Shown: piece by piece, positions 20,501 through 33,400 of the stretch
Position numbering within the stretch: position 1 is the first letter of the stretch
Layout: each line of letters begins with the position of its first letter
NCBI GenBank assembly: GCA_946807835.1
Contig: OX327683.1
Coordinates: forward strand, 1,555,001-1,619,000
DNA length: 64,000 nt
Source of the DNA: Ailanthus altissimus
Taxonomy: Eukaryota; Streptophyta; Magnoliopsida; Sapindales; Simaroubaceae
Direction: 5' to 3'
Notes under the pieces: model-generated
Database searches by the model: none
Told to the model about the DNA's origin: nothing
Seen by the model: the letters and a program-made list of their open reading frames with translations, nothing else
Program-made: the position numbers and the translations under genes

Positions 20501-23209
20501 CACATGAACACAAAACCCTCATAATCTCTCAAAATCTAACCAATCCCTATGAGATTATTTTCTGACCCTCTTTAGAGGGTAAATGATTACCTTTTAGTGC
20601 TATTTTCTTGTTTAAATTATTTTCAAAAAAGATCATTATTAGTTTTAAAAAAATTCAAAAAAAAAATAATACATATAACAAAACTTAGGAGAATAACTAT
20701 AGTTTTTCTTTATATGATATATGATCTTTTTTAGATATGCTTTAGGGGTTATGCCATTATCAATAGATTTAGATTTTAATGTATGTATAGTTGAGGAATC
20801 ATTAAATGATTCATGTAAGAGAGGAACAACCAAAGTGTATAAAGCTTGGGAAGTAATTCAAGATTGTGATGCTAGTGAAAATCATAAAAAGAAAAAACCC
20901 CAAAAAAATAAAAAAATAAAAAACTCAAAAAGTGAGAAGTGGGTCATGAAATTAAATGCCAATAGAAGTGTAAACAAAAATGAGAACTAGACATAGGAAA
21001 AAGTGTTAGGTGATTTGATGTTGGTCTATTTTCTCTTCATGTTTCCCAGAATCAATGAACCAAAATATGATGTTGGTTTTGTTAACTAATTAATTGAATG
21101 TGTTTTCGTTACATTTTTTTTCTTTGGTACGTCTTCAATATTGTCTCAAAAACATCACCTTGATCTAGTACTATAGACTAGTATTGTTGCAAAATTATAT
21201 ATTAAAATCGGCGCCGGCCTACAATAAGGCTTAGGGGTCATGTCCTCTCCTAAAATAAAAATTTATAAATAATTTTTTGTTATTTTACTTTTTGATAGTG
21301 ATGTTAAAATTTGAATTTACGAGTTTTATTCAATGAATTTACATTTAGTTTTTTTTTAAGATTCGAAACTTAAATTTTTTTTAGGTGGGCTGAATCTGGG
21401 TTATACCCAATTTTTTAAAAAAAAATCTATTTTTTTATTATTTTAATAAAATTTAAACTCTTAAAAATATTTATTTTATGAAAGATTGTGAAACTTATAT
21501 TATATAATTTAATATATATTTTTTATCTTTGTTATAATTTTTTTAATTTTTAAGTTAAATATAAATTTTTGAGATATTTTTTTTATAAAATAATTATTAA
21601 ATTTATATATAAAAAAATTAAGAATTAATTTAAAATAATAAAAAAATTGAATCCGAATTTGGATAAAAATCCAAATTTGTTTTAGTCGGATTCTATATCT
21701 GAGCCAGGCTGAGCTCTGGAATTCAGTCCTTTTTTTCCATTCCTACTTTTTTACTCTCGCGCAGACATACATCGAACACGTGCCCCACGCTGGAGATGTA
21801 AATTTTACGACCCTCGCAAACAAGGGAAGATAGAGAGTAGTCTTGGCAGACACGCTTCATCTCTTTATTTATCTAACAATTCCGGCCAATGAGATTGCTC
21901 TTTCAACAAGACTTTAGAGTTTCCAATTTCCAAATATGAATCACATGATAATTTATTCAAAATTAGTTTTACTGTTTTACTACAATTCTCTTCTTGCAAA
22001 AGCTGTAACCGACATGACGTACATTTTTGTCTTGTTACCAATCTCCTTCTCACCACTGTCTGTCATCATCGTCTTTTTCTTTTAGACAAAACACGTGCAT
22101 TTCTGGGTCAAAGATAAAGATTTTGATTTTGATTTTGATTTGATTTGATTTTGTGTTATTTATATATAAAATCAAAATCAAAATATATGTACCAAAGAAA
22201 ATTCAAACACTACCTTTGCCTCTACGTTTTGGATTTGTTTCCAAAGAGGAAAAAGAAAAAAAGAAATTGAGAGAAGACTTGGTTACTTACTAGAAACATG
22301 ACTAGAACCAAAATCACATAAAATATGGGCGTACACTTAATTAATTTTGGCATTTTAAAATGAGATAAAGATAATACTTTTTAAAAAAATTACCCTTTTT
22401 AGTCTTTAAAATTTAGTTGAATTACCTGATTAAGTATCTATTGTTAAAAAAATTGCATACGAAGTGTTGATTATAAGAGTAATAAGTTAAGTTAATATGT
22501 TTAATCATTATAAGTAATCTCATATTGTTTCTTGCATTGAAAAAATGTATTTCAATTTTTTGTTTCAAAGTAAAGATCAATTGAGGTATTAAAAAAAGAT
22601 TAATTAGGCAACTCAATTAAATTTTTTAGACTAATTTAATAATTTTTCTATTTGAATATATATGAGGTACTTTTATTTTAATTCATTAATTAATTTTGTA
22701 CATGGGTCTCAAGGAATGCATGCGTTCCATACTTTTGAGTTTTTAAGTTATTAATATTTGATATTAACAATCAAAAGTGAGGATCATATGAACTAACTAA
22801 CCCACCTACTATTGATTTGAATAACGAAGCACATAATCAACTTGTAAGATTAATTTTTTTTTTTTATTTTTTTGGGTACTAAACAATTAACTAGTTATAA
22901 GATATAGGCTTTATTAAAGTTAATTAACTAATTATAAGATCTAGGTTTTATTAGAATTGTGCATTGTGGCTTTTCATATCACGGTTGTTTTAAAATGAAA
23001 ACACTAATTATTGAACGTGTTAGAAGTTAGAACTACATTTAGGCTTGAAAGGGGCCTTGGACCCCTAGGGCCTACTAAATTTTTTAAATAAATAAACATA
23101 TATTTACTATTGTTTCTCTTATAATAGTTTTTTTTTTTTTTTGTTCTCAAGCCATTATTAAGCCTTCACATTTACATTTTGATCTTTTAAAATATATATT
23201 CTAACCCCC
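20500..23209. other. AT-rich intergenic DNA
   Basis: There is no recognisable gene. An 89-codon open stretch at 20721-20990 ends in a Lys-rich low-complexity tail and resembles no family I know. The 21700-22090 part is less AT-rich with an open stretch on the minus strand (21865-22056), also unrecognised. Confidence 0.45.
22111..22185. repeat. TTTTGA short tandem repeat with inverted counterpart
   Basis: Five or more gattttgattttgatttt units are followed, after about 15 bp, by aaaatcaaaatcaaaat, its inverse. The two arms could pair as a hairpin. Confidence 0.8.
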
Positions 23210-23490
23210 GTATTTTTTTATATACATTGTTATTGCTATTACATCAAATTATATTACTGAATATTTCACTAATTCACATTGACATTTTAATCTTTTATAT
23301 ATAATATAAATTTTTCCCCATATATTTTTTTGATACACATTGTTTCTGATATTACAAATAGAATTATCAAAAATATCATTTTACATCTTTTATGTACACT
23401 CCACCCGCACTATAAAACCCTTATAAAAAAAAAAATTGCACTATTTTGACATTTGCCAGAACTCAATTCCTTGACTTTGGCCAAAGAAAT
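23210..23490 (+). repeat. Dispersed repeat Y, copy 2
   Basis: Matches the other Y copies in order: tattacatcaaattatatta, aattatcaaaaatatcattt, tatgtacactccacccgcac, tataaaaccctta, then gacatttgccagaactcaat and tccttgacttt. Confidence 0.55.
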
Positions 23491-24257
23491 ACATAAGATT
23501 TATCATTGAGTAAGCTCTAGGTGTTTTAATAAAAATAACTTTTAAGATCGAATAACACAATTGTAAATGTCTCATCATAATTTTTTTTATTTAAATAATC
23601 ATTGAATAAAATCAACTTAATTTTGAAAATAAATTACATGCATTTATTAAACATTTTAATCATTGTGCTTATAATTTAAAACATAACCTCACAATCTTAT
23701 TATTCCTACACCCTTATCTAGAATATGTGAGATAATTTTATTTAGATTATTTGCATCAATAAATTAATGTAGTAAGATTATCCGTATCAAGATAATCTTA
23801 ATAAAATTATTCGTATCAATAAATTAATTATCTATTCATTCCAAAATTTTAAGGCAAATTTTGTCTTGGAACAAGTTGGGTCAAATTGAAGAATCCCAAC
23901 CCTATTACCATTTTTTTTAAAAATTAATTATTAAAAAAAAACACCACTATCTAGACATTTTCTTATTTTGAATGAAGCAGAAAGATTCTCAAAATTTTCT
24001 AAGTGTTTAGTGTATACTCAACATGGGAGACACAAATTCTTGTCGTACGCAACCTTAATTCTGTTGAAGAGTAATTCATGATACGGAGAGGATCAGTTTC
24101 TTGGTAAGAGTAAAATGAATTTGAGGACACCCATTTGTGTTTTTCTAATTCTTGATTTGCACACTCATTGAATTCCAATATATATATATATACTCGAATC
24201 TCTTGAGTTGTATTTGAGAATCTAAACTTTGTATATAGATATATATAATTTTAAAGA

Positions 24258-24462
24258 AAATAATATTACACTTAAATAATTAAATATAAAGTTTATATTT
24301 TAATTACTGTGTTATTAATCGATGATTACTATTAATTATATTTATTAATTTTTTACTTTTTATTAATATAGTAATTATATAATATAAATTAACAATAGAC
24401 ATATCAAACACAACATTAATTATGATACAAATTTTATATCATACTTATGTAAATACAACTCA
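24258..24462. mobile_element. MITE, family A, complete copy
   Basis: Left end aataatattacacttaaata then attaaatataaagttta. Right end atacaaattttatatcatac then ttatgtaaatac, its inverse. The interior has gatgattactattaatta, tattaatatagtaattata and caatagacatatcaaacac, as in the other copies. Confidence 0.65.
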
Positions 24463-24529
24463 TTGATTTTTTTAGAAAGAATATAAATTTATTATCCAAA
24501 TATAGTGTAAGAGATTTTTTTAATATTAT

Positions 24530-24830
24530 AATGTTAATACTACATCAGACTATACTAAATAATTTTATTACCTCAAATATAACGGGATAGTGATTTATTT
24601 TTAATTGAAATTACATGAAATTATAATATTGATACTACATCAAACTAAATGACTAATGTTATAATCAGATTATATTATCGAGATTGTTTTTAGAGTAACA
24701 TGTACAATTTTAATATACTTTCCATTCGATTTGTATTACTAAAACTATCAAAAATAACACGTACAACTTTAAATATGTCTCACTTGAATTGAAAGGCTCT
24801 TATTAAAATAAAAAATAAAAAAACTTCTAC
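24530..24830 (+). repeat. Dispersed repeat Y, copy 3
   Basis: Contains the Y landmarks tactacatcaaac, ataatcagattatattatcg, aactatcaaaaataacacgt, acaactttaaatatgtctca and cttgaattgaaaggctctta. It lies directly after the family A MITE. Confidence 0.55.
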
Positions 24831-26264
24831 TAAAATTGATTAAGAAGATGCACCTTATGTGAGGATGCTTGCCTACTAGGCAAAACACTCCAAGAGAGTG
24901 ATTAATTTTTAAAATCCCAAATAACTTATGTTCAATTTTATTTTCTTAAAATTTAGTGGTGGAGTAAATAATTATTATTATATAAAAACATATTAATGGG
25001 TTATTCTAAGAACTTAAAAGTAAATCATCAATAGATAATATTGATCTAAAAGTCTCCTTAACAAAGATTATTGATTCATAATCTACATTGTTAATTAAGA
25101 AAATCCATATTGTTGACCATCTTGTTGATACTAGTGAAGTTCCATTGAGTTGGCTCAAATCCCCGTCTATAAATTTGTGACAATACATGGTCAATGATCC
25201 AATTGTCACTCCCAAAAAACCCTAACCCTAATCCTCTTGGAAAATACTATTTTAGTGCAATAATATTATATTACTTATTTTTAAGCTGAGAGGATAAAGT
25301 TTTTGAGGGAGTGAAATCTTATGGACCAATAACAAAACCCCAATTTATTTAAATATATGTAATAAATAAAGTTAGTAAATTGAGAATATTGGGTGGGTCC
25401 TATCTCTAATCTCAATCTTACAATTCATTGGGAATTGCATGTTGTTGTCACCATTTCCTCAGACCATGCAACATTTGAAGGAGGAACCAAGACCATATAA
25501 TGTGTGAGAAAAGAGATATTCTTTTGTTCTATTTAAACCCCCATATAAAAATTAGACCTTTTTATGCCACAAAATGTTTTTTTAAAAAGGAATATTTACA
25601 TATAAATTTGATAATAATTAATTACTTAAATAGATTTTTGATAAATGCTACATCATATGAGATGGGTATTTTTAAAAATATATATTATTAAAAAAATATA
25701 AATTTCTTTACAATTCATTAAAAATTTCTCAAATTAAAGTCTCATAAATTTATTAATTAGAAGCTTCTTTTATTTAAAAAATATATATATATATATAATA
25801 TAGATGAAACACTAAACCACTAGTTTTATATATAATAATTTATTCAATATTGGTCACCTATTTCTAGCTTCATACCTAATATGTAAGGCGGGTGCAATTA
25901 GTCAAATATAAATAAGTGTTTCGTATCATTTAACTAAAAAAGTCATTATAATTGAATTAATCATAAGAACAAAATCAAAGCATCATGATCTTAAACACAC
26001 AAAAAAAAAGGCTTTAATCGGATAAATATAAGACTTTAAAGAACAAAAATATTAAAAAAAGCAAAAGAGTTAGGGGTAAAATTATAATTTAAGATGAGGG
26101 GAGGTTAGATATTAAAATTATATTTAATTATATTGACGTTTTAGTATTGGATATAAAATTTTAGAGGAGTCAAATTATAAAAATATTTCTTTTAAAGGAT
26201 AAATATTATAAAAAATTATTATTAATTTTTTTAAAAAAAATTGGGGCTTAGAAAGCATAGCTCA
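24831..26264. other. AT-rich intergenic DNA
   Basis: No gene, RNA or defined repeat was recognised in this stretch, apart from a short TA run near 25777-25797. Confidence 0.45.
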
Positions 26265-26475
26265 ATCTTATCAATAATGTTATATTTATAAAATTAAGAT
26301 ACAAATTTTATATTTTAAACTAATGTATTACTAATAGTTGGTTATTACATATTAAATAATTATTAATTTTAATTAATATACTAATTATATAATATTTATC
26401 AATAATTAACATATCAAATAACGGTTGAGATATGTATCCCAACTAATCTTAAGCATAATAATATTACTGAAATAT
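26265..26475. mobile_element. MITE, family A, complete copy
   Basis: Left end aataatgttatatttataaa followed by attaagatacaaatttta. Right end gatatgtatcccaactaatc followed by ttaagcataataatatta, the inverted equivalent. The interior matches the 24258 copy (actaattatataatattta, aacatatcaaataac). Confidence 0.6.
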
Positions 26476-27195
26476 TATTGGCGGGACTCGATTCAAAATT
26501 CCACCTTTTATTGGCCTTAATTGGCGTCGGATAAAGCGATTGAGAGAGAGAGAAAGGGCAAAAAAAAATTTCAGTCAAACTTAAGAGTGTCAAACTTTCA
26601 AATACAATGAATAAAAGTTAGAAGAAAACAAAAACAAATGCAAATGCAAAGTACTGTGTGCCAAAAAGCAAAACCCTTTACTCGGTCTCACCCTTTCTCA
26701 TCAAAACCCAAAAAAAAAACATTTGCTTAATTATCCTTAATCACTCTTATGTTTGTTTTAAAAATAAAATTTGTATATTTTTTTAACCTAAATCAGAATT
26801 CAAACTAATAATAAATAAAATAATTTTTAATACCATTGTAAAAAATATTTTTTTAATTATGTTAGTTGTGGTAATTATTGATCGTCTTATAATTAATTGG
26901 TCTTTAAAATATAATATTAAAATTTAAAATTTAATAATAAAAATTTAATAATATATTTTTTTTTATTAAAATTGAGATCTTAAATTTAAATTCCTCCTCC
27001 ATATTAAAAAAACTCTAAATTCAAATCCTATCTCCCGATGTAAAAAAAAACAAAAAAACAAAAAGCAAAGTTCGGTTTTCTTTTTCATTATTTATTATTT
27101 TGTTTTCTTTTAACTCAAAATAATATTTAAAAATTAAAAACACACGTTCAATTCATCCATCGTCATCATCCAGGTATTTGCTGGTTTTAGTTCTC
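26476..27195. other. Upstream region of the PADRE gene
   Basis: AT-rich DNA with no coding content. It presumably includes the distal promoter of the gene at 27338. I see no motif I can assign with confidence except the TATA box listed next. Confidence 0.4.
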
Positions 27196-27215
27196 TTTAT
27201 ATATAAATATATAAA
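27196..27215 (+). promoter_or_regulatory. TATA box of the PADRE/DUF4228 gene
   Basis: A strong TATA sequence, tttatatataaatatataaa, lies about 125 bp upstream of the start codon. This places transcription start near 27230-27240 and leaves a 5' leader of about 100 bp. Confidence 0.7.
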
Positions 27216-27331
27216 CAGAGGGGGTCTCATAAAGCCACCTCTATTTCAGCCTGGCTTAGACTCAAAAGCAAAGAGATCACAATCAAAGCTGAGACGAAGT
27301 CGTATATAATTAAAATCGATTGAATCCATTC

Positions 27332-27337
27332 ATGTGA
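27332..27337 (+). promoter_or_regulatory. Minimal AUG-stop uORF abutting the main start codon
   Basis: The leader ends in atgtgaatg: a start codon followed at once by the stop TGA, and then with no gap the ATG of the main frame. AUG-stop elements are known to stall ribosomes in some plant leaders (AUGUAA in boron-responsive genes). Whether this AUGUGA has any effect is untested. Confidence 0.5.
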
Positions 27338-28120
27338 ATGAAGCTCATGAAGCTTTTGAAGCTTCAGATGTTTCCACGGGGGAGCTTCCATTTCCTCGGA
27401 AACTCTATTTCCTGCCTGCAACTCCACCAGCATCATCAGCACGAAGCCCACCGTGGCGGGGAGCCAATCAAGATTATAAAATCGGACGGCCTCGTCAAGA
27501 TCTACGACAAGCCAATCCACGTGGCGGAGCTGATGACGGAGTTTCCCAAGCACCTGGTTTGCCGCTCCGACTCCTTCTACATCGGCCAGAAGATCCCTGC
27601 GCTCGCCGAGGACGACCAGCTCCAGCTCGGCCAGAAGTACTTTCTGTTGCCGAAACATTGTTTTCAGACCGTTCTCTCGTTCGTCACCATCGCCTCCCTG
27701 TCGTCGACCAACGCGTTTCTGCGTAAAGCGGCGTCTTGCCAGCCGTTCGATATACAGAAGAGCCCGTCCGGGTGCGCCAGGATACGGGTCTCGGACGAGT
27801 TCATAGCCCAATTAATGGGCGAGGAAATGATTAACGAAGTAGAGGGTAACAACAAATCCGCCGCTAAGACGGGCAGAGTCTGCACGACGCCGCAGCTGGA
27901 GAAAGACTACACCCAGCTGGTGAATCTACGGAGATGGAAGCCGAAGCTTGACGCCATCAAGGAGACGGCGGAGAAGGGATTGAAGACTTGCTATTATTAT
28001 TATCCGCTCAGGATGAAGAGAGCATCGAAGAGGAAATTGTCAACTAAGAATCAGAAATCAACCCCGTCTTCATCTTCTTCAAAATCGTCCAAGATTGTTA
28101 AAATCAAATCAAGAAAATGA
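27338..28120 (+). CDS. PADRE / DUF4228 domain protein
   Basis: A single-exon, intact 260-codon gene. The conserved PADRE (DUF4228) core runs from about residue 43: IKIIKSDGLVKIYDKPIHV, AELMTEFPKHLVC, DSFYIGQKIPALAEDDQL and GQKYFLLPKHCFQTVLSF. A Lys/Ser-rich low-complexity tail ends the protein (SSSSSKSSKIVKIKSRK). Family members are small plant-specific proteins, often induced by stress or pathogens. Their biochemical role is not settled. Many begin MGNxxSC, a likely myristoylation/palmitoylation signal. Here the matching stretch reads LGNSISCLQL at residue 20, with Leu where the start Met would be, so translation must begin at the ATG at 27338 and the lipid signal would be internal. The coding region is much richer in G+C than its surroundings. 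TATA box and uORF are listed separately. Confidence 0.9.
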   Translation: MKLMKLLKLQMFPRGSFHFLGNSISCLQLHQHHQHEAHRGGEPIKIIKSDGLVKIYDKPIHVAELMTEFPKHLVCRSDSFYIGQKIPALAEDDQLQLGQKYFLLPKHCFQTVLSFVTIASLSSTNAFLRKAASCQPFDIQKSPSGCARIRVSDEFIAQLMGEEMINEVEGNNKSAAKTGRVCTTPQLEKDYTQLVNLRRWKPKLDAIKETAEKGLKTCYYYYPLRMKRASKRKLSTKNQKSTPSSSSSKSSKIVKIKSRK

Positions 28121-29659
28121 TACGACTATGACGATAATGTTCAGGAATTTGGACTTTTTTTTCTTTCGTTTTGGTAGTTCTTTTGAGTTAGTTTTTGGGT
28201 TGATCGTCATTCATCAACCTGTAGGTTCACTTTGTAAAATCGATTATATATACAGTCAGATTCAGAATCTCAGATACAGAAACTCAGAATGAAAATCAGC
28301 TCTCAACATTTTGATCTCATTTTTATTTTAAATTTTTTTTTACCCATTTATTTATTTGTTTTAGATTACTTATATATATATATATATCCATTAATGGTGA
28401 GCTAATTGAATGAATTATAATGGCTGCTTTTAGAGCTCTGAAAGTGAATAAAACTACTTGCTCATAGGCAAAGGTGGAAGCTACAGTACAGTCAAAGGAG
28501 CCACGGTCATTGGGGTCCCACAATTTTTGTTTTTTAAAAAGTAAATTTAAGTGTTTTTTTAAAAAATAATTTGTCAATAAATAATGAAATTTCTAAAATT
28601 TTAGTTTCTATAAATTTTAATTTTAACATTAAATCAATAATATAACTTTTGGTCTCTGTAATTTTTTCTTAACTCTATAAATTTGGCCCCCTCGCAATTT
28701 TATTTCTGGTTCCCCTTGTTTATAGGGGCCATTGAATTGGTTAAAAAATTATTTAAAAAATTAAAATTACGATAAAAAAATAACAACTAGATCCTTTGAA
28801 TTTTAAATAAATAAATATTTAAATTATCATAATTCTATAAAAACAAACAAGATTTTATCTAATAAGAAATCCCTTCTATTTATATTTTTTTTAGCAGCAC
28901 TTGCTGGCGGACGTCATTAGAATATAACATTAAATGAACAATTTAAAAGCATTTAAGACTACCCGTTTAAATAGACAAAATTCATTAATAAACAGATTTT
29001 ATTGAATATTTTTAAAATTAATAAAATTTAAATATCATTTTTTTTATCAAAATTTGAAAGTTCAACTATAATTCTTCAAATTACATGATCTAAAATAAGG
29101 GGCATGTGAACCAAAATGACTAAGGATGTAAGAACGTGGACATCATCATCTATTTTCCATTTATCAAAATTACCTTTAAAAAATAATAATAATGAGAAGC
29201 CGTTTTTGTTGACGTGTAAAAGAATAATTGGACCATGACCCTCTAGAAGCAAATGTGAGATAATGTAATGTATGTCACACAAAATTACATAAGTATTTGA
29301 GATTGTGATGTATCATTGTATTATAAATGATTTTGAATAGTTGGTTTGGCAGCCATTGTTGGTTGGAGTTGGACTGCTTGGTCTTTGTACACTGTACATA
29401 AACAGAAAAAAAAAAAAAAAAAGGAGTTTGGCAAAATTTTCTAAATTTGAGTTTTTGGATTTGACAAAACGACAAAATAACAGTCAAACAAAGTCAGTCA
29501 GATTCGTATTTGATATGGCCAACTTGTACTTTGTTGGTTGTTGTTTGCGTGCATCTGCTGCTTGCTTAACGTGCGCCGTCATCCAACAACTTGTCTGTGA
29601 CCGTGTGCTCGTACTCTGTGTCAGTAAATACGTATGTACTATTCAGTAATCCTAGGCTA
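28121..29659. other. PADRE 3' region and intergenic DNA
   Basis: The first 200 bp are the probable 3' UTR. Beyond that there is AT-rich DNA without a gene. An open stretch at 29341-29649 includes an A18 run and shows no family resemblance, so I do not call it. Confidence 0.45.
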
Positions 29660-29667
29660 TGTTACGA

Positions 29668-30283
29668 CGGGGGTGAGTAATTTCGGGTTTAGATTAGGTC
29701 GGATTTGAAAATTTTTGAATCCGATTGGAATGTCGAAATATGTCTTTAGTTGGGATATATTTTGGGTCGGGTTAGATTGAGAAATTCTGAATTTTTTTAA
29801 AAAAAATTATTTTAAAATGACGTAATTTTGATTCGAATTCGAGACAATTTAGGACCATTCAAAATTGGTTCGGAACGATTCGGGTCTGGATCGGGATGGT
29901 TCAAGAAGGGTTTGGGAGGATTCGAGTAGAATTGGGACAATTCGAGACGATTCGGGTTGGATTCGAGACGATTCAGGTCGGGATCGAAATGAGTTCGGGA
30001 CAATTCGAGACTGTTCGAATTTGGTTCGAGATAGTTTTGAAATTCTCGTTCGGCGAAATTTTAGGACGGGAACGAAAATGAGTTTGAGACTTGTTCAGGA
30101 TAGATTTTCTGTCCCGAATGAGACAGGTCAAGTTTAAAAATTTCCGTTCGAATTCAAAAATTTCTCAAACCTAACCCGTCCTATTCGGGACAAAAAATTT
30201 TGTCCCGAACGAATTCCGAATCTATTCCCATCCCGACCCAAAATTTTAGAACGAGTCGAATTCAAAATTAATGTCCACCCCTA
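29668..30283. mobile_element. Non-autonomous hAT-type element with internal minisatellite
   Basis: The left end reads cgggggtgagtaat and the inverse of the right end reads taggggtggacatt, so the termini are imperfect inverted repeats of hAT type. The flanks are tgttacga (29660-29667) and tgctacga (30284-30291), an 8 bp target-site duplication with one mismatch. There is no transposase. The interior from about 29865 to 30030 is built of repeated gattcgagacgattcgggt-like units about 20-25 bp long. The right third carries inverted gtcccgaacgaattc-type words. Open frames here are by-products of the repeat. Design and size parallel the element at 12830-13563. Confidence 0.75.
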
Positions 30284-30304
30284 TGCTACGATTATAAAAG
30301 GTTA

Positions 30305-30463
30305 GAATATGAATTTTTGTATCTTAAATTACTACTTATTAGATAATTATTAATTTTTTAATTTTTATTAAAATAATAGTTAAGCAAAATCAATTAACAA
30401 GTAATAATACTAACGTAGTAGAGATATGTATTTTAAATATGTAAACATAATATTACTGATTAA
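30305..30463. mobile_element. MITE, family A, diverged copy
   Basis: The right end gagatatgtattttaaatat then gtaaacataatattactg matches the ends of the other family A copies. The interior attagataattattaat and aacaagtaataat fits too. The left end is poorly preserved. Confidence 0.45.
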
Positions 30464-33400
30464 CAGTTAATGCATTAAAAATTACATTAATTGATATATA
30501 AATTCTACATATCAAATCTCAATTATCTAAATGTAGTATTGTAATTTACTATTTTACGATAATTTGTCTATTATCTCACATGGTTATGTGTTTTATCATT
30601 TTTCTCTTTGATTTTTTTTTTAAATATGGGGGAGAGGGATCTAAATTCGATACTTTCACTAAAGTGGAGATAAAAAAATATTATTAGTTATTTATTGTTG
30701 AGTTGTTAATACAAGTACCTATATTTCATTTAATATATAATTGATCAATTTTTACAAAAATAATAAAATAGGATATTAGGATTTATTAAAAAAATAGTAA
30801 AAAAGTAAAAGCATGAGGAGTAACTAGCCATTTTTCTTTTCACGATTTTTTTTTGTCATAAATATAATGGAGTGATAATCACACTTTTTAATTAATGTAA
30901 TAATATATTTGAAAATTTTAACATGAAATACATTTTAAAAAAAGAAAAAAAAAAGAGTGACTGAAGATTAAAGCCATTGTCTTGTGGGTTTTCTACAATA
31001 TGTTAAGAAAGACTAAATCTTGATCATATTATGTAGCATGATTAATTCTCAATTTTAACTCATATACAATTTTCGTTTATGATGCGTATATAATTACTCA
31101 TTATATAATAAACGAAATTGCTTGTTAAATTATTTTCGTTTGAATTAATCATTATCTCCCTAATAAGATGGGTAGATAGCCCTATTTTTATAACCGTGTG
31201 ATGTCTATGCATTTGAAAATTAATCTCCACAATTTTTTATGTATTTTAAAATTTAAAAATACACCAAAATTATTCGTATATGAAACTTCTTTGAGCGAAG
31301 AACTTAAATTATAAAAAGTAAATTATCATTATTTAAAATTTATAAAATGACTGCACTCAACTATCTTGTTTAAATGGCAAGGTCTGCACACTCCCTAATT
31401 TAAAATTTGTTGAGTTTTGATAATTATTTATGGAGGTGTGAGTTTGAGCATGTGTAAATATTAAGTAATATATGATCTATATAAATATATAATATATAAT
31501 AAATATTTGAGGTAATTGTTGTTAACAAAAAAATTATAAAGTGACCATTATCGACCGATCGCTCTAAACGTGTAATGGATATCAAACAAACAAGCTCTCA
31601 ATGGTGTTTAAATAAAGTGCTCAATGCACTCGCTCAGTTTATCTACATTCTATTTAATTTTTTTTTTTTTTGGAAAATGGGCTTAACAATTCTCTTACAA
31701 GCCTCTTTATTTTTCTATTACACGTTCAAATTATAATTTCACATTGATTTATGAACATATTAATTAATATACAAAATTTAAATTTTATATTTTGATTATA
31801 TAAATATATCATTACTTGTATGTGTGTATATATATTTTTTGTATATTCAAAAGCAGACCCAAAATCTAAAAGATGAGAGCTGAGAAAAGTAAAATGTCAA
31901 ATTGAAGTATTATAAGTTAAAATAATGAAAACCCGTGACAAAATTTAAAAATTTACCAAGTTTTTAGGAGGCCGTCGTTGAAAATTTGTGAGTTTTGACT
32001 GTAAGTGGAGGGAAGAGGAGAGAAGATCTAGAGCCCCGTGACATTAATCTTTTTGTGCTAAAAATAAAAGTATGTATATATATATATATTACTCACTTTG
32101 TTGCAGAAATGGCCAAGCTTTTTAAATAATGACCATCCATGCTCATTATTACTGTTGTTACGTAATGATCTCAATTATTATTTGTTACTGCTAATGGTGG
32201 GCAATGTAGATTATTAGGTCAAAATCTTAGATGTGCAGCTGGTCAAAAAGTGTGATCATAAAATTTGCCAAACTTTACTTTTAAACTATTTTAAGCTTGA
32301 ATAATTAATACAATCATTATTATCTAATTATTATTCTTATCTTTTTGAAGCCAAAAAACAAACAAACAAACCCATGTGAGATTTGATTTAAGACTACCAG
32401 GAAAAAAGTAGACTATGTTGATAGTAAATTAAGGATTAAGAGATATTATGTGAAAAATAATAATAATAATAATTGCCATCCCTATCTCATGATAAAAGAA
32501 AAAAAAAATCTATTTTCATGTATACATTTAGGGTTAATGATAGTTTAAGTGAAACGATTATTAAAAGTAAATGTTAGTTGGTTTCGTTAGTAAATTTTCT
32601 TAGGTGGAACTAAGATATTTGGGATTCAAATATCGTTTGCATCGAAATTAGAAAACAATATAATTTATATTTTAAAAAAATAGAGTGAAACAATTATAAG
32701 ATCATAGTTACTAAGTATTTTTTTATACATTAAATTTATATAAAAAAAATTAATCCTTCCCTATTTTAAGTGGTGGTATGATAATTGTTGCATTTATTTA
32801 TTTATTTATTTTTTCATTCACAACTCTTATAATTAATTTGACATTATTATTGTGTAGATCGTAAAAAAATAAAATTTAAATATATTTTCAATGAATTGAA
32901 TGAGTGTCGATCGGTAATTGTTTATTAGTAGTATTAGTTGTTGACGGACTAAAATAGGTTTGATTGCTAACTTATTTTTAATTTAATAATTATCATATAA
33001 AGTGTGTGGACAATAATATGTCACATATCAATTATAATAATTGGGAATAAACAAGTAATTTAAACGTTAGTAGATACTTTTTTTTTAATCAAAGTAAAGA
33101 AATTATTCGTGAATAAGGGTTTATTCATCTCTTTTTTTTTAATTAGGAGGATTTTTATGTCTTTTTATTCTCAAAATTTATGGGCTCATGTACCATTTTT
33201 ACTGCACAAAGAAATTTTAACCTTTACTTTCAAATTTTGAACATTTTCTAATACAAATAAAAAAAACTTTTTAATCTCAAAAACCTTTTTATTTTCGTAT
33301 GCAACTAAACATTCTAAACAAAATATTTTTTTTAAAGGTTACATCAACTTGTACAATCATCAAGATTATATCATATTACACATTAATAAATGTTCGAATT

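Noticed and set aside
20721..20990. 89-codon open frame with a Lys-rich tail.
   Set aside because: No recognisable domain. AT-rich low-complexity tail, and no promoter or splice context.
27334..27726. Open frame overlapping the PADRE gene in another frame.
   Set aside because: It uses a GTG start and shadows a conserved, GC-rich coding region. No family resemblance.
29341..29649. 102-codon open frame.
   Set aside because: It runs through an A18 homopolymer and has no family resemblance.
29865..30137. Two overlapping open frames rich in Arg, Asp and Gly.
   Set aside because: They are by-products of the minisatellite inside the hAT-type element.
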